Positions 47,532-60,272 of a DNA stretch of 64,000 nt are shown piece by piece; positions within the stretch are counted from its first letter, which is position 1, and each line of letters begins with the position of its first letter. Where the stretch lies: the NCBI RefSeq assembly GCF_000715075.1, contig NC_134102.1:45703348-45767347 (forward strand). The letters run 5' to 3'. Origin of the DNA: Nicotiana tabacum (lineage: Eukaryota; Streptophyta; Magnoliopsida; Solanales; Solanaceae). Position numbers and translations under genes: made by a program. Below the pieces are notes generated by a model, which was not told where the DNA came from, made no database searches, and was given only the letters and a program-made list of their open reading frames with translations.

Positions 47532-50223
47532 CACATAGTATCCTTTAAAGATGCAGCGCCCCCAGCAAAAGGGACTTTAGTACTGTCGAATAATACTATT
47601 ATGTATAATTAAACACTATCTCGATAGAATGAACAACAATATAGGGGTGACAGTCAAGAATGCAATATGAGCTTTAAATAACACTAAAACATCAAGTTAA
47701 GGATCACATAGATTTGTTTAAGTCAATTCCCACATTATTAGGTAGGATGGCTTTTAGTACCAATATGCCACAATCTAGAATACCACTGTGTTCTTACACG
47801 GAGTCAGATCTCGGCCCGATCGGCTAAGCCAACTAATTTGAGACATCAACCATATTCACTATTTCATTCACAATACCGCCGTGTTATTACACGGAGTCCG
47901 ATCTCAGCCTGATCGGCTAAGCCATCTCATTTGAGACATCAACCATGATCACAATTTCCCTCACAATCCCAAAGTGTTATTACATAGAGTTCGATCTCGG
48001 CCCGATCGGCTAAGCTATCTCATTCGAGACATCAACCATTTCAATCGATCAGCTTACTTTATATTTATTTCCCATCTTTTCAGCACATTGGCACAAGTGG
48101 CTTTAATTATAAAGTCGTTCTTGGCACTTGGCCTTATTTCACAATCAAGTTCTTTTCCACAATGCAACATTTTTATTATCATCGATAACAACACGGTTTT
48201 CATTCAAGACTCTTGATTTCACATGTGAGCAATTTAGATTTCAAGGCACATAGAGGCTTTTCACACAATTTGGCATAACAGTCTCTAATCAAATTTGACG
48301 TGAAGTCTAGGTATATTAGCACATATTCTAAGTCTTGAACATTTCCTCAAGTGACGAGATAACATGATGAAAGCATGGGAATACATATTACACATATATT
48401 TGCAAAGCAAGCATATTCGGGATAGCAATTACTAGGACGTTCAATTTGGGACTTACGTTGATTGCATGAATACAATGGGATTCAATTCTAAGAAGAGGGG
48501 GTTTAGCTAACATACATCAATTAAGCCTCTTAAGACTCTAAGATGTTCCAGAATATTAGCAACTTCAATCTACTTTAGCAATATAGCAAAATTAAATCCA
48601 AAATTAGGAAAATAATAATAATTCTAGCTCACTTGAGCATTCTATCTAACATTATATGTGTATTAAGGCTTTATGGACTTTTTTATGAAGGACTCCACCA
48701 ACCCACACCCCATTCTTTTCTATCTTTAACTGACAACCTCCCCACGTACCTTAGGAACACATGCATGCAAGGTAAGCACTCCCATCCACATGAATTACCT
48801 TACTAATGACCCATTCTAGTTATATTTTAAAATTAAGAGTTTTGGTGATAAAAGCTTACCTCTTAGGAAGAAGACCTAGGTGCCTCTCTTGATAATCTTC
48901 AAGGTTTTAAGTGAGAATTGAAGTGCAATTTGATGAAGATCACTTTCTCCCGATAGGACTCTCTCTCTCACTCTAGTGTATCAGATTTTTCTAAAAAATA
49001 GCCCATTACATCTATTTTAACAAAGTAGGGTCGGGTTTTAAAAACCCAAAAATGAAGCTCCAAAACAGGTTATGCAGCCGCATATGCGACCGCATAATGA
49101 TTATGCGGTACGCGAAATGACCGCGAAATTTGGGTGCCAAAATTGGAAAGGAAGTGACCAGGTCTGCGGTCACTATGCGGCCCACAAACCTGTTATGCGG
49201 TCGCATAATGCACCGCAAAATAGTTCTGCGGTCGCATAGTGCACCGCAGAACCTCCATCCAAAAAATCGCAAAGCTGGATATGCAACGAGAGTGCGGCAC
49301 GCGAAGTGGTTATGCGGTCGCATAATGGCCGCGAAATTGACATCAAAATGACCCAGAAAACTGACCTACTCTGCGACCATTCTGCGGTCCATAGAGTGGT
49401 TCTGCGGTCATAGAATAGGCTGCAGAAATGCCTACTTCTGCCCAACATTTTCTTCAACTCCCTAGTGCACTGTTTAATGTAAAAAGTCCGAACCGCTATG
49501 CATGCCCTGGCATCACACAACACCGGTTTTTAGGAACATTTTTACGGGGCCTTACATCCTCCCCCACTTAAGATCATTAGTCCTCGAATGAGGACCAGGG
49601 TCCACTATTAGCACCTTATGCAACTCAGTTTTTCATACCCCACACCAGCAGCCTCAAACTTAACTAACTCCCCAAATTTCCAAACATTTTGCCAGAGTTT
49701 CCTTTGTAACTAGGCCTATCCACCTGCCATAGTAACACCAAAACAACTCCTAACAACACATCCACAACTCAATAAAGCACCACAATGTACATATCAATAA
49801 TACTAATCTCAGCATTACAAGTACTGCATTATCAAAATGATATTTGGACATGAACTACACATTTTTAAGTCATAACACCTAGAAAGTACCTTTCAAATCT
49901 CAATCAATTGACTATACACTCAAGTGAGAACATGTTATTTCCTTAACACTCTTGGTCCTCAAGGTGGCCTCCTCGACTTACAGACTCTATAACACAGTAA
50001 CGGAGGTAATCCCAACTCCCTGGCTTATCTAACAAGGATAGCAAATAGATGCTCCTCATAATCCAATTATCCATTAACTTCACCTTCTTAGACATAGACA
50101 TGTGAAACACCGGGTACACAGAGAAAAATAATAGAGACACATCATACTCATTGTTTGGCCCATTTCCTTCAAGATTTCTTAAGTCCTAATATGACTACAC
50201 ATACTTTACCTTTATTAACAATT
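47532..50223 (-). repeat. Tandem unit 2 of a 2,692-bp duplication
   Basis: Second copy of the chimeric unit: pol tail plus PPT (50223-49557), then LTR without its 3' end (49556 to about 47540). The pol-tail frame is at 50140-49943. It ends at 50223-50225 (…aacaattca) where an unrelated plus-strand LTR fragment begins. Confidence 0.9.
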
Positions 50224-52502
50224 CATCTGGAACTTTCTTTCAAAATTTGTGGTCATTCCGAGTTGATTTAATATGATTCGGCACGAATTTTGGAAATTGA
50301 AAGTTCATTAAGATTGATTTGAGGTGCGATTAGTGGTTTTGATGTTGTTATGGGTAATTTGAGGCCTCGAGTAGGTTCGTGTTCTATTTTGGGACTTTTT
50401 GGTATGTTCGTACGGAGTCCCGAGGGGCTTGGGTGAGTTTCAAGTTGATTTCGGACCATTTTGGAGTTTCATGCATTGATGGTGTTCTGCTGATTTCTGG
50501 GGTTTCAGTTCTTCGCGAAGAAGAAGCAGCGATTGCGTAGTGTATTATGGGAGCTGGGTGATTTTCTTCATGAAGTTCGCGACTGGATGATCGCGTCTGT
50601 GTAGTATTTTGAGGCATGGGGTACCATGTTCACAGTGCTGTATCGCGTTCGCGTATCAGCGAGGGAGTTGGTGGCTTTGTTCATCGCGTTCACATAGGAG
50701 GCCACACATTCACGAAGGTCTAGCAGCGGTGTTCACCGTGTTCGCAAGGTTTGTGGTTTTTTTTCAAAGGTATCCATATATAGTGATTATAAAGTGTTGT
50801 ATTTCGAAGATTTTGGTCATTTTATCATATTTTTAGTTATATAGCTCGGATTTGGGTGATTTTGGAGGGGATGTTTACCACATGGATTGTGGTAAGTAAC
50901 ATTTACTCGGATTTGATTATATTACATGATTCAATCTTCGATTTTGTCATGTAATTTGATGAATCCAAATGAGCAATTTGTGGGTTTTGTCTAAACTTTT
51001 CTAAAGTGAATAATTGGGTTTTGAATATCGATTGGGAGTCGGATTTGAGTGAGATTACTATGGTTGGACTAGGATTCATCTGAGTTGTCAGAATTTGTAT
51101 GTTTTGTTGGGTTATGATGGGCAGGCCTGCGTTTGACATTGAGTATTTGATTAAAAGTTCGACCTTTATCGCTCGGGGTTGTTTACTAAGGCATTATTTG
51201 ATGTTTTTGAGTTGTTTTTGGCTAGTTTCAAGCCGTTCAGAAGTTGATTCGCACTCGATTGAGTTCCTAGAGTATTGTTTGTCTTTTCTAGCTATTTGTT
51301 TTGTCCTGGTTGAGGTAAGTATGTTACATAAACATGGTAGAGGCACTTGTTGCCTGGATTATTTTTGATAGCTACCTGCTATGGGTGGCGCACATGCGCG
51401 GGGTTGAACCCACGTGCATGCACCATGTTACTTATGCATGATCGAGGAAGTGTTTAGGCTATGATATGCCTTGAATTGATTGCTAAGCTTCATGATGTGA
51501 TGTTTCTAATATTTTCACCCCTGTTGTGAGCTATTTAAGCTATGTTGAGGCTACATAGAGGTAAAGCTCATTAATTGAACCTGATAATTGCTACTTTGAT
51601 GATGTAATTTACCGATTTGTGCTATGATAGCACACTTTGCATATGCCTAAACCTTAGCATGTCACTTATACAAGTCAGAGTATGAAATATGATATTTTTT
51701 GATCATGTACATATAAGCTTGTATATCTGCTTTCCGTGTGTTATGGTTTGGACTGGTAGTACATGACATGGTGTTATTGGGCATGTGACAACGCCAAGCA
51801 TATTTTGATATTGAGCTTCTGACCACGCTGGGCGGATTGTGATATATAGCATGTGACCACGCCAAGCAGATCATGATTTTTGACACGTGAGTTGTTAGTG
51901 CTATTGATATTATTAGCACGTGAGTTGTTCGTGTGGATCTAGATATTGATTCTATAGCACGTGACTTCTCTATGCGGTTGAAATTATTAGCACGTGAGTT
52001 GTCCATACAACACATGAGTTATCCATGCAGTGTGTAGATATGGATCAAATCTTGGTAGGTATCATTTATAATTCTTGCTTCTATTACCTCGCGGAGGTTA
52101 GTTACGATACTTATTGAGTACATGGGGTCGATTGTACTTATACTACACTTTTGCACCCATCATGGTGATCTTGGAATTTATGCTCTTGAGTATAGTGGGA
52201 GTCAGCATTGGAGACGTACATCTTTTCCGGACATAGCTACCACTTGTCCTTGGTAGTTTTAGATTTGTAATCTGTTATGTACATTTCAAACAAATGTTGG
52301 ATTTATTTCATAACAGCTTTGTAAATCTAAGTCTTGGTGGCTCATGTCTTGTACTACTAGTCGTTGGGTTGTTGTATAGAGATTCAATTATTTCACTTAT
52401 TGATTCTTATTATTCTCATTTGGATTGTGATTAGTGTTATGAGGCTTACTTAACGGGTTGGGTTAGGGTCCATCACGACTACTTTGATTATCGATCGTGA
52501 CA
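50224..52502 (+). mobile_element. LTR fragment, plus strand, 5'-truncated
   Basis: It enters mid-LTR at the array junction and ends TCGATCGTGACA at 52502. A CG-motif island (ttcgcgaagaagaag…tcgcgttcgcg) lies at 50510-50750. The block 51780-52030 has repeated 'cacgtgagttgt' phrases. The late-LTR block with 'gagtacatggggtcgattgtac' is at 52110. It is the same LTR type as the fragment ending at 4488. The frames at 50609-50836 and 51099-51368 are chance. Confidence 0.65.
51835..52030 (+). repeat. 'Agcacgtgagttgt' short repeats
   Basis: The phrase 'gcacgtgagttgt' or 'acacgtgagttgt' recurs at about 51890, 51915, 51957 (gcacgtgacttct), 51990 and 52011, at spacings of about 25-45 bp, preceded by 'gtgaccacgccaagca' copies at 51785 and 51850. 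It is an irregular LTR-internal repeat. Confidence 0.5.
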
Positions 52503-53239
52503 TAAAGTGTCTCAATTCAATCCCGATCATGATATAAACTTGTTAAGTATATATATGCTCGCCACCTTGTATATACACAACCCTCAATCCCTTTAACACA
52601 TAGCAATTAAATTAAATCTAGGTGGTTTCGCTTTTAAAAAAAGTTAGCCAATGGACTTATGTCTACCCCGAAGCAGAAAATCACCAAAAATGCCAAATCG
52701 TCAAAACTCTAACTCCAAATGTCTCTAATGGTCAAATATAAACCAATAATGTCAAACAGAGCAATATAAATCAATTATAAATAATAAAGTTTAAATCTTT
52801 TATGAAATCCCCAAAAGTTAGCTCAGGCCCACACGGTCAAAACTCGAATCAAGGGGTAGATCCCGACTACCCATAACCCTAGGGATCAAAATATATGACT
52901 AGATTCAAAAACCAAGTCCAGATCGACGATCAAATCCAAAAAATTCACTGTTTTAAGTTATAGACAAAATAATAAATTTTTCCTCCTAACTCTCATGATT
53001 TAAGTGTACAAATCCATGGGAGTTCAAAATATAAAGTAAAATATTAGTGGAAATTACTTATCCACAAATTAGTGATGAAAATCTCCTCAAAAGTCACATA
53101 TTACAGAGCTCCAAATCTTAAATAGTGAAAATAAGCAAAACCCTCAAATTATAACATTCTCCCACTGATTTCCACTTTTGTTGACATCCTAGTATCTCAT
53201 GCGACGTTGCTTTTGCGACACCTCCCTTACAGATGCGAG
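52503..53239 (-). mobile_element. LTR fragment, minus strand
   Basis: AT-rich sequence resembling the minus-strand LTR at 54339-56305: both have a 'ggtcaaaactcgaatcaagg'-like versus 'ggtcaaatcacgagtatagg' segment followed by 'cccgtt/cccgac' text and 'gttttaag'. It is bounded by the TGACA end at 52502 on the left and by gag sequence near 53240 on the right. Neither terminus is intact. Confidence 0.45.
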
Positions 53240-54322
53240 CTCCACTTAAACAATCAACCTTCGCCACAAGCCATCTGAATCCTGATACTGAAGTGAAGAC
53301 CCTCAATGAACCTTTGTGCCTTATCCTTGTCAGTGGGAATTTGAAAAGCTACATAGCGTGATAAGTATGTGAACCTCCCCTCATACTGAGTCACTGACAT
53401 GTTGCCCTGAAACAAATGCTCAAACTGGCTATGGAGCTCAACTCTAATAGTGGGTAGGATGAACTTCTCCATGAAGAGATGCGAAAAATAAACATATTAT
53501 AGAAGAAGTGTCCCTGTTGGCCTACCATGTTCGTAATTCTTCCACCACCTCTTGGATGACCCTCTAAGCTAAAAGTAGGGAATTCTACTTCATTGGAATC
53601 CACAAGTTCTAAATTTTGCAAAATATCGTGACACCTATCCAAGAAGTCACAGACATCCTCTGAATAGCGATCCTCAAAGTATGTTGGCAGTGACATCTGA
53701 AACCTATCCATCCTCTTATACTCATCCACAAACATAGCAAGCCTAACGTTGGGCCACACTGCAATGATAGGCTGAACAATACTAGATGGTAACACTCATG
53801 GGGTCCAATACTTAGGCTTGATCTTGTTTAGAGTGCGAGTGACTATGGTATGAGCTCCTCCCCCAACCACAAAAGTAGCTGGTGCCATAGGAAGTACACT
53901 TGCCTGGACCATGGTCTCAGTGAAACCAAACATACATACTAGTGGCAGCCATAACCTGGTGCTCTGGCTCCTAATTAGTTGCGACTAGTGAATGTGTCCT
54001 CGCAATCTTTAAGAAAATAGAAGGGTAAAGATTCAATTTTTGATAGCCCAACTCAGCCCCTGACCTTGCCTCTGCCTCTAGTGGAAACAACAACTTGGGG
54101 CGCTAGCACCTACACCTTATGCACGTGTCCTAAGCATCTATGAGAGAATTGAAGGGTAAAGATTCAAATTTCAGGATAAATCAAAATTGCATGATAGATA
54201 ATGAAAGAATGTTATGTTTTCTTAATGTCCCAATGCCTCTCGAAGATAAGTAAAGTCATCTGCATATTGGTCCGCAAGACTCTAATTAACTTGAGTAGGA
54301 CTCATTAGACCGATGCAACTTA
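53240..54322 (-). pseudogene. gag pseudogene, minus strand
   Basis: Minus-strand frames give two clear capsid blocks: DVCDFLDRCHDILQNLELVD (within 53795-53391) and LFQGNMSVTQYEGRFTYLSR (within 53472-53254), as in Ty3/gypsy gag. They lie in different frames, so at least one frameshift separates them. Farther upstream on the minus strand (about 54060-54110) is a decayed basic stretch with the letters RQRQGQG. The PBS and an LTR end lie just beyond at 54323-54339. The remnant ends near 53240, before zinc knuckle and pol, at an LTR fragment. Confidence 0.75.
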
Positions 54323-54335
54323 GGCTCTAATACCA
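54323..54335 (-). other. tRNA-iMet primer binding site, minus strand, one mismatch
   Basis: Minus-strand TGGTATTAGAGCC, four bases after the LTR end at 54339. It differs from the iMet complement by one C-to-T. Confidence 0.8.
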
Positions 54336-54338
54336 AGC

Positions 54339-56305
54339 TGTGATAACCCAAAAACCCATCAAATAGTCATGAACGCAGCTAACACGCTGGTTAGATGAAC
54401 CAATCACAAAACAATCAAATAATATCATGATTGAACCAATATAACAAGTCCAATAGAGATTCATAGCATAAATAAGTCTAGAACAACACCAAAAAGAGGA
54501 AACAACAATACACTAACTTAAAAACTAGTGTCAACAAGCAAATGAGCTCTAAAAGAGTAAAAAATTCAATAGTCTGAATAATACAACGCTATCTGAAATA
54601 AGCAAAAGTCCCAAAATAGGAAAAGAATGTGATTTTGAGGTTTGTAGATTGACAGGCTGCACTACCTCAATTCTTTTAGCGCTGCAATGATATACTCATC
54701 AGCTTTGCTAGTGCCAAGACTAACTTCGGCAAAATAGTGGTGATATTAGTACACTGATACTTACTATCATAACCTGAATAGTTTATAAATAAATATACCC
54801 CAAGAATCTAGCAGAAATGATGTATAAGATGATCCGGCGCAATTAACAGCAACAATGTCATGCTTCGGATAAGAAGTGATCAAAACTCACATTGGTTTAT
54901 CAAATCTTTATATAAAGATGATATGCATCACAGAGCCTTATTATTAATGAAAAGGAGAAGATTCTATAGTGTCTATTAATGAATAATACTCTCTCAAAAA
55001 TTCGACACTTCCCAAGTGTAAAACAAATATTTGAACATAGTGCCCAATGAATAATGAGTGATCACCTAAATAAGGAGAGACATATCCAAATTCATGTGCT
55101 GCACGAATAACTCAAGTGCTCATAACAATATCACTTGCATGAAAAATTCATGTGCTAATACAATATCACTTAATTCACGTGCCTTAACTATACTAATTGC
55201 ATGGACGACTCACGTGGCTCAACTTCAATCCATGTAAGAGCATCAATATACAAAAGGTATGTATATGCGCCATAAATAATACCAAGAAGGCGTATAGAAA
55301 TGTGAAATATACATATAAGGATGTAGGAAAGTGAACTTTATTACTACATCTATGACAGGTAGAACATGATGACATGAATAGTAATTTCCAATCAACAAGG
55401 CAATAGTAGCCTAAGCATGATTTCTAGCATTATAAAGAGAGATCGTATTGTCATACAAGAGATATAACAAATCATAAATAGCATATGATACTAAACCAAG
55501 GGAAAATATACCTGGAAATCTTCCTGAGTATGTATATCCCATGGCATTCGTATATATGCTTCCAACCACACATATACAACGCCTCTAAAACAAAGCAAAT
55601 AATTAATAAGGTCTTTTGCCTATGGCGGATTTTCTCAAGCAAAGCCTAGTCAAGATACTTACCTTTGGAAGCCAAATTAACTATCCAAAATTGCCTTTCC
55701 TTTAGAAATTACCTCCAACCGACTCAAATCTAGACAAATAATATTCAATAAGGTCAGATAAACTCATAGAAGTTAATTCCAAAAAATAAAGTTTTAATCT
55801 TTAAAAAATTCAAAAACGTCAGCAGTAGTCAGCCCATGCCCACATGGTCAAATCACGAGTATAGGAGTTTATCCCGTTAATCAAGAACCCCGCGGCTCTA
55901 AACATGTATTTAGCTATCAAATCCATGTCAAAATCTATGATCAAACCTCAACTTTTACGCTCTTAAGTTTTAGGTAGAAACACCAAATTGTCACTTCCAA
56001 AATCTATTTTTAAATGTAGAAATCCATAGCGAATAAAGATATATGATCAAATCAAAGCGCAGATTACATACTCCAATATAGTAGTGATATCCACTTTCAA
56101 AACCTCCCTATCACACTCTCCAAAACACAAAATGTTAAAAACTGAGCCATGTCCCGATATTAGAACTCAAATATACACCTTGCTAGTAGTTCCCTTCACT
56201 AACGTGGACACTGCCTCGCGTTTGTGAAGCACAATCTTCCTCATCCAAAATTCCTCTTTTGCGATCATGAAAGCACCATCACGATTGTGAAGCTGACCTG
56301 GCTCC
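54339..56305 (-). mobile_element. 5' LTR of the minus-strand gag element, truncated
   Basis: Ends on the minus strand as GGGTTATCACA at 54339, next to the PBS. The LTR runs right to 56305, where the end of another minus-strand LTR (TGTCACAACCC at 56306) begins, so its first part is missing. A CG-motif island remnant (cctcgcgtttgtgaagc, tttgcgatcatgaaag) lies at 56210-56290. Confidence 0.65.
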
Positions 56306-59115
56306 TGTCACAACCCAATTTTATGATAGGCCGTGATGGCGCCTAATGCCGCCGCTAGGCAAGCCAACTGTAAACTAGTCACGTGAACTCCTATTTTTAA
56401 CAAATTATTTTCCATGTAATTAAACTTTCTTTAAATTAAAAAGGATATGAGAATAACAGATCTAAAATAAATAACACAGAAGCAACTACGTGCGATCATA
56501 ATCATATAATAAAACCAAAACCGCAAGTCTACTAGTGTGTGTTCCAAGACCTAGTGTCATAAGTGTATGAACACCTAGTAGAATATTCAAAAGAACACTA
56601 ATCTACTGTTCGGAGTGAAGTAGGTAGAAAAAAAAAATACAATCAAAAGAAAGACTCCGGCTGCTGCACAACGGGCTCAAAAGGCAGCTTACCGTGAAGT
56701 CTCAAAGTAGTAATCAAGTGTGTGCGCCGGACTGATTTCCAGATGCACCTGCCTCAGATCCTGCACATTCAGTGCGGAAGTGTAGCATGGGTACATAAAC
56801 AACATGTACCCCGTAAGTATCCAGTCTAACCTCGAATAAGTAGTGACGGGGGTCGACTTGGACACTTACTATGGGCTAACAATAATATGTCAAAATTTAC
56901 TTAAGCATGGATTTCACGAAGAATATAGAAAACCTAATAACAGGAAATAGTAAATAATCCCTTCACCAATATTTAGTTCCAAATTTATTCTTTTTCATCA
57001 TTTAACAATTTATATCTCAAACCAACAAAACAATATCAATTATAATTGGTTCCAAAGATTTATCATGCGCAAATTATGCCGAGGTCGTACGGCCCGATTA
57101 AACATAATATTTAAACTGTGTACTGCTGAGGGTCGAACGGCATGAACCATAGATGTATCTATCTACTACTGAGGCATTCGGCCCGCTTCACAAATAGAAA
57201 ATATTTTAAGGTAAACACAAATTCTCAATAACTGTCAAGTGTTCCATTCACAACTTCAAGCACGTGAAATTTAATTCTTTTATTGGGTTTCAAAAGACTT
57301 AAGCAATTAAGTTAACAAGTTGGGTACAAACATTGTAAGTATAGCATGGTATGGGTCCTAGACTACCCGCACAATAGCATAATTAGTAGCTACGTACGGA
57401 CTCTCGTCACCTCATGCGTACGTAGCCCCCCAAATAGAAGCACATTTTAATTCAATTTACTTATGGGGTTAAGTCCCTCTTACGAGGTTAGAAAAGAGAC
57501 TTACCTTGTCTCAAGCCTACTCCAGATCCTAGATTTGTGCTCAAACCCTCAATTTGGTGCCAAAATGACTCGAAACTAGTCAACTAACGTATAAAATAGT
57601 CAATATAAGAAAGTTCATATTCTAACTATTAAAGCGATTTCCCAACCCCAATTGAAAATTCCCAAATATCACCCCGGGCCCACGTGCCCAGATTCCGGAA
57701 ATGTTCGAAGAAAATTGTTACCTATAACCTCAAATATATGATTTTTACTAAATTCCATAACCAATTTCGTGGTCAAATCCCATTTTTATCCAAAACCTAG
57801 GGTTTTTATCTAAACCCTTGATTTCACCAATTTTTACATGTTAATCTACCCATAATCTATGTATCTAACTCATATTGTGTAGAAATTACTTACCTCAAAG
57901 TGCTAGGTGAAAACCCCCTTCCAAGAGCTCTAAAAATCGCCCAAGAGATCAAAGAAAATGAACTAAAGGGCCTAAGTCCCGCATTTAATAAGCTGTGCAC
58001 AGGCCTCAGATGTCGCATTTGTGACATCTGGTTCGCAAATGTGACAAACTCCTCGCAAATGCCAACCCTGGGCTTCCACTGCCAAGGTCGCAAATACGAC
58101 CAAAGTGTCGCAAATGCGAACACTGTCAAGGTCGCAAATGCGACCAAAGTGTCGCAAATGCAAATGCTGCCCAGCTCAGGCTTCTTTAAAATTGCGAAGT
58201 CGTCCTCACAAATGTGAGGTTCGCAAATGCGAACAAATTCTCACATTTGCGAGACCTGCAACAGCTGCCAAGAAACACCAGAAAACTGAAGTTTTTCTCA
58301 TCCTCCCGAATGTCCGAAACTCACCCGAGCCCTCGGGGCTCCACACCACACACACACACACAAGTCTAACAACATCATACAAACTTGCTTGAGTGATGGA
58401 AATGCTGAAATAACATCAAAAAACATGAATCAGATGCCAAAACACATGGATTAAATCTTGAACTCAAAAACTTCTAAAAATACTCCCGCGTATCCGATTC
58501 CTATCAAATGAACTCGAAATGACGCCAAATTTTGCGTGCAACTCTTAAATTACATTACGTAGCTACTCCAACTTTTGAAACTGAAATCCGAACCCAATAA
58601 AAAAAAGTCCACCCTCGGCAAAACTTTTCAAAAACTTCAAATTTCCATTTTTTGCCAAATGACCCCGAAACGACCTACTGACCTCAAAATCCAATTCCGG
58701 ACGCGCCTCTAAGTCCATAATAACCATACGGAGCTATTCCGAAGCTTGGAATCCCAAATGAACGTCTATAATGTAAAGATTCACTTCAACCCAAACTTAT
58801 GAAATTCACCCAAAAAGCCAACTTTCACTATTAGGTGCCGAAGCCAGGTCATCCAAATCCCACCCGAGCATACGCCCTAGTCCGAAATCATCATACAAAC
58901 CTATTGGAACCGTCAAATCCCGATTCCGAGTTCGTTTACTCAAAATGTTGACCGAAGTCAAACTTAGCCTTTTAAGGCCAACTTAAGGAGCCAAGTGTTC
59001 TGATTTCAATCCGAACCCTTCCAAATCCCAAACTAACCATCCCCACAAGTCATAAAACAGTAAAAACACGTACGAGAAGTCTTATTTAGGGGAACAGGGT
59101 TCTAGAAAGCAAAAA
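56306..59115 (-). mobile_element. 3' LTR, minus strand, about 2.8 kb
   Basis: Ends on the minus strand …GGGTTGTGACA at 56306. Its start is near 59115, where the purine-rich 'ttaagaggtggaga' and a pol tail precede it. The canonical TG start seems damaged, so the start is approximate. It holds a strong CG-motif island at 58010-58260 and a (CA)n run near 58343-58360. Frames at 57890-58392 on both strands are island translations. Confidence 0.7.
58010..58260 (-). repeat. 'TCGCAAATGCGAC' motif island
   Basis: TCGCAAAT occurs seven times between 58030 and 58230 (about 58032, 58052, 58088, 58107, 58130, 58151 and 58219), often continued to GCGAC or GCGAA. An inverted 'catttgcga' is near 58243. Spacing is irregular (19-70 bp). 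The words are themselves near-palindromic (TCGCA…TGCGA). Confidence 0.75.
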
Positions 59116-59450
59116 TCTCCACCTCTTAAACAAATATTCATCCTCGAACAGGTTTAGAATCATACCTGGAGTGGTGAATAAGTGTGGATATATGCTCCGC
59201 ATGTCTTACTCAGCCTCCCAAGTCGTTTCCCCGACTGGTTGGACCCTCCACTGGACGTTTACCGCACAAATATTCTTGGACCTCAACTTGCGAACCTGAC
59301 TATCAACAATGGCAACTGCTTCCTCTTCATAACCCAAGCTCTTATCTAGCTGAACTGTGCTGAAGTCTAACACACGTGACAAGTCGGCATGCAGTGGTTC
59401 CCACTCTGCATCTTTAATTCATCACCGAAGAGGTTTTATCATTCAACCAA
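59116..59450 (-). pseudogene. Pol C-terminus with chromodomain, minus strand
   Basis: Minus-strand translation gives LDKSLGYEEEAVAIVDSQVR, followed by KNICAVNVQWRVQPVGETTW and RSIYPHLF. This is the chromodomain end of a Ty3/gypsy polyprotein, with one stop between the last two blocks. It sits directly before the PPT-like tract and LTR start near 59115, as expected for the 3' end of that element. Everything upstream of about 59450 is replaced by plus-strand gag sequence, so the element is truncated. Confidence 0.75.
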
Positions 59451-59499
59451 TTCATTCTACACTTCAAGCTCTTGCATAGCTCCAGCTATTAAGGAACCT

Positions 59500-60272
59500 C
59501 AAAGTACCCTTCCACTGACAGCTATTCGGACAGCCATCTTCCACTGAACATCCTACATGGGGTTCCTGCAGTGGCTATTCTACCAGTGTGGGTCAGACAC
59601 ATTACTAGCAACCACACCCGCATAAAGGTTTCTTTGTGTGTGGTGATATTAGGCGCATGGTAAGGGATTGTCCCAGACTTAGGAGTGGTGGACCCCCGCA
59701 TGGTACTTAGGCTATGGTTTCTTCTCCAATTGTTACTCCACCTGCACAACCAACTAGGGGTGGAGGGCATGAATATAGAGCACGTCCTAGAGGGGGAGGC
59801 CAGGCACATTGTTATGCTTTCCCTGGTAGGAGTGAAGTTGTTGCATCATATGCTATCATCACAGGTATTGTTTGGTCTGTCATAGGGATGCATCCGTTTT
59901 ATTTTATCCGGGTTCCACTTATTCATATTTGTCCTCGTATTTTGCTTCATATTTGGACATGTCTCGAGATTCTCCGAGTACCCATATTTATGTGTCTACG
60001 CCTGTTGGGGATTCTATTGTGGTACACCACATCTATCACTCTTGTTTGGTCACTATAGGGGAATATAAGACTAGGGTTTATCTTCCGTAACTCAAATGGT
60101 GGAGTTTGATGTGACTTTGGTCATGCATTGGTTGTCACCATATCATACTATTCTTGATTGTCATGCTAAGACCATAACGTTAGCTATGCCGGGATGCCGA
60201 TGTTGGAGTGGAGCGTGGTGTCTTTTCTGAAGACACAATGGATGGTTGATAAGGGGAGCTTGGCATGCACAA
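59500..60272 (+). pseudogene. gag zinc knuckle/protease fragment, plus strand
   Basis: Plus-strand reading at 59610-59680 gives CGDIRRMVRDCPRLRSGG, a gag zinc knuckle missing its first Cys pair partner. A proline/glycine-rich linker follows, then the protease region DASVLFYPGSTYSYLSSYF near 59885, where the catalytic Asp of DPGST is replaced by Tyr. A piece resembling 'VEFDVTLVMHWLSP' lies near 60095. It is cut at 60272 by a minus-strand LTR. Several frameshifts and stops are present. Confidence 0.75.

Noticed and set aside
51662..52015. 117-codon minus-strand frame
   Set aside because: It translates the 'cacgtgagttgt' short repeats of an LTR fragment in reverse.
58010..58260. Regularly recurring motif that resembles a CRISPR array
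   Set aside because: Spacing is irregular, repeats are 8-13 bp, no cas genes are present, and the genome is eukaryotic.
57900..58392. 95-105-codon frames on both strands
   Set aside because: They are translations of the TCGCAAATGCGAC island in an LTR.
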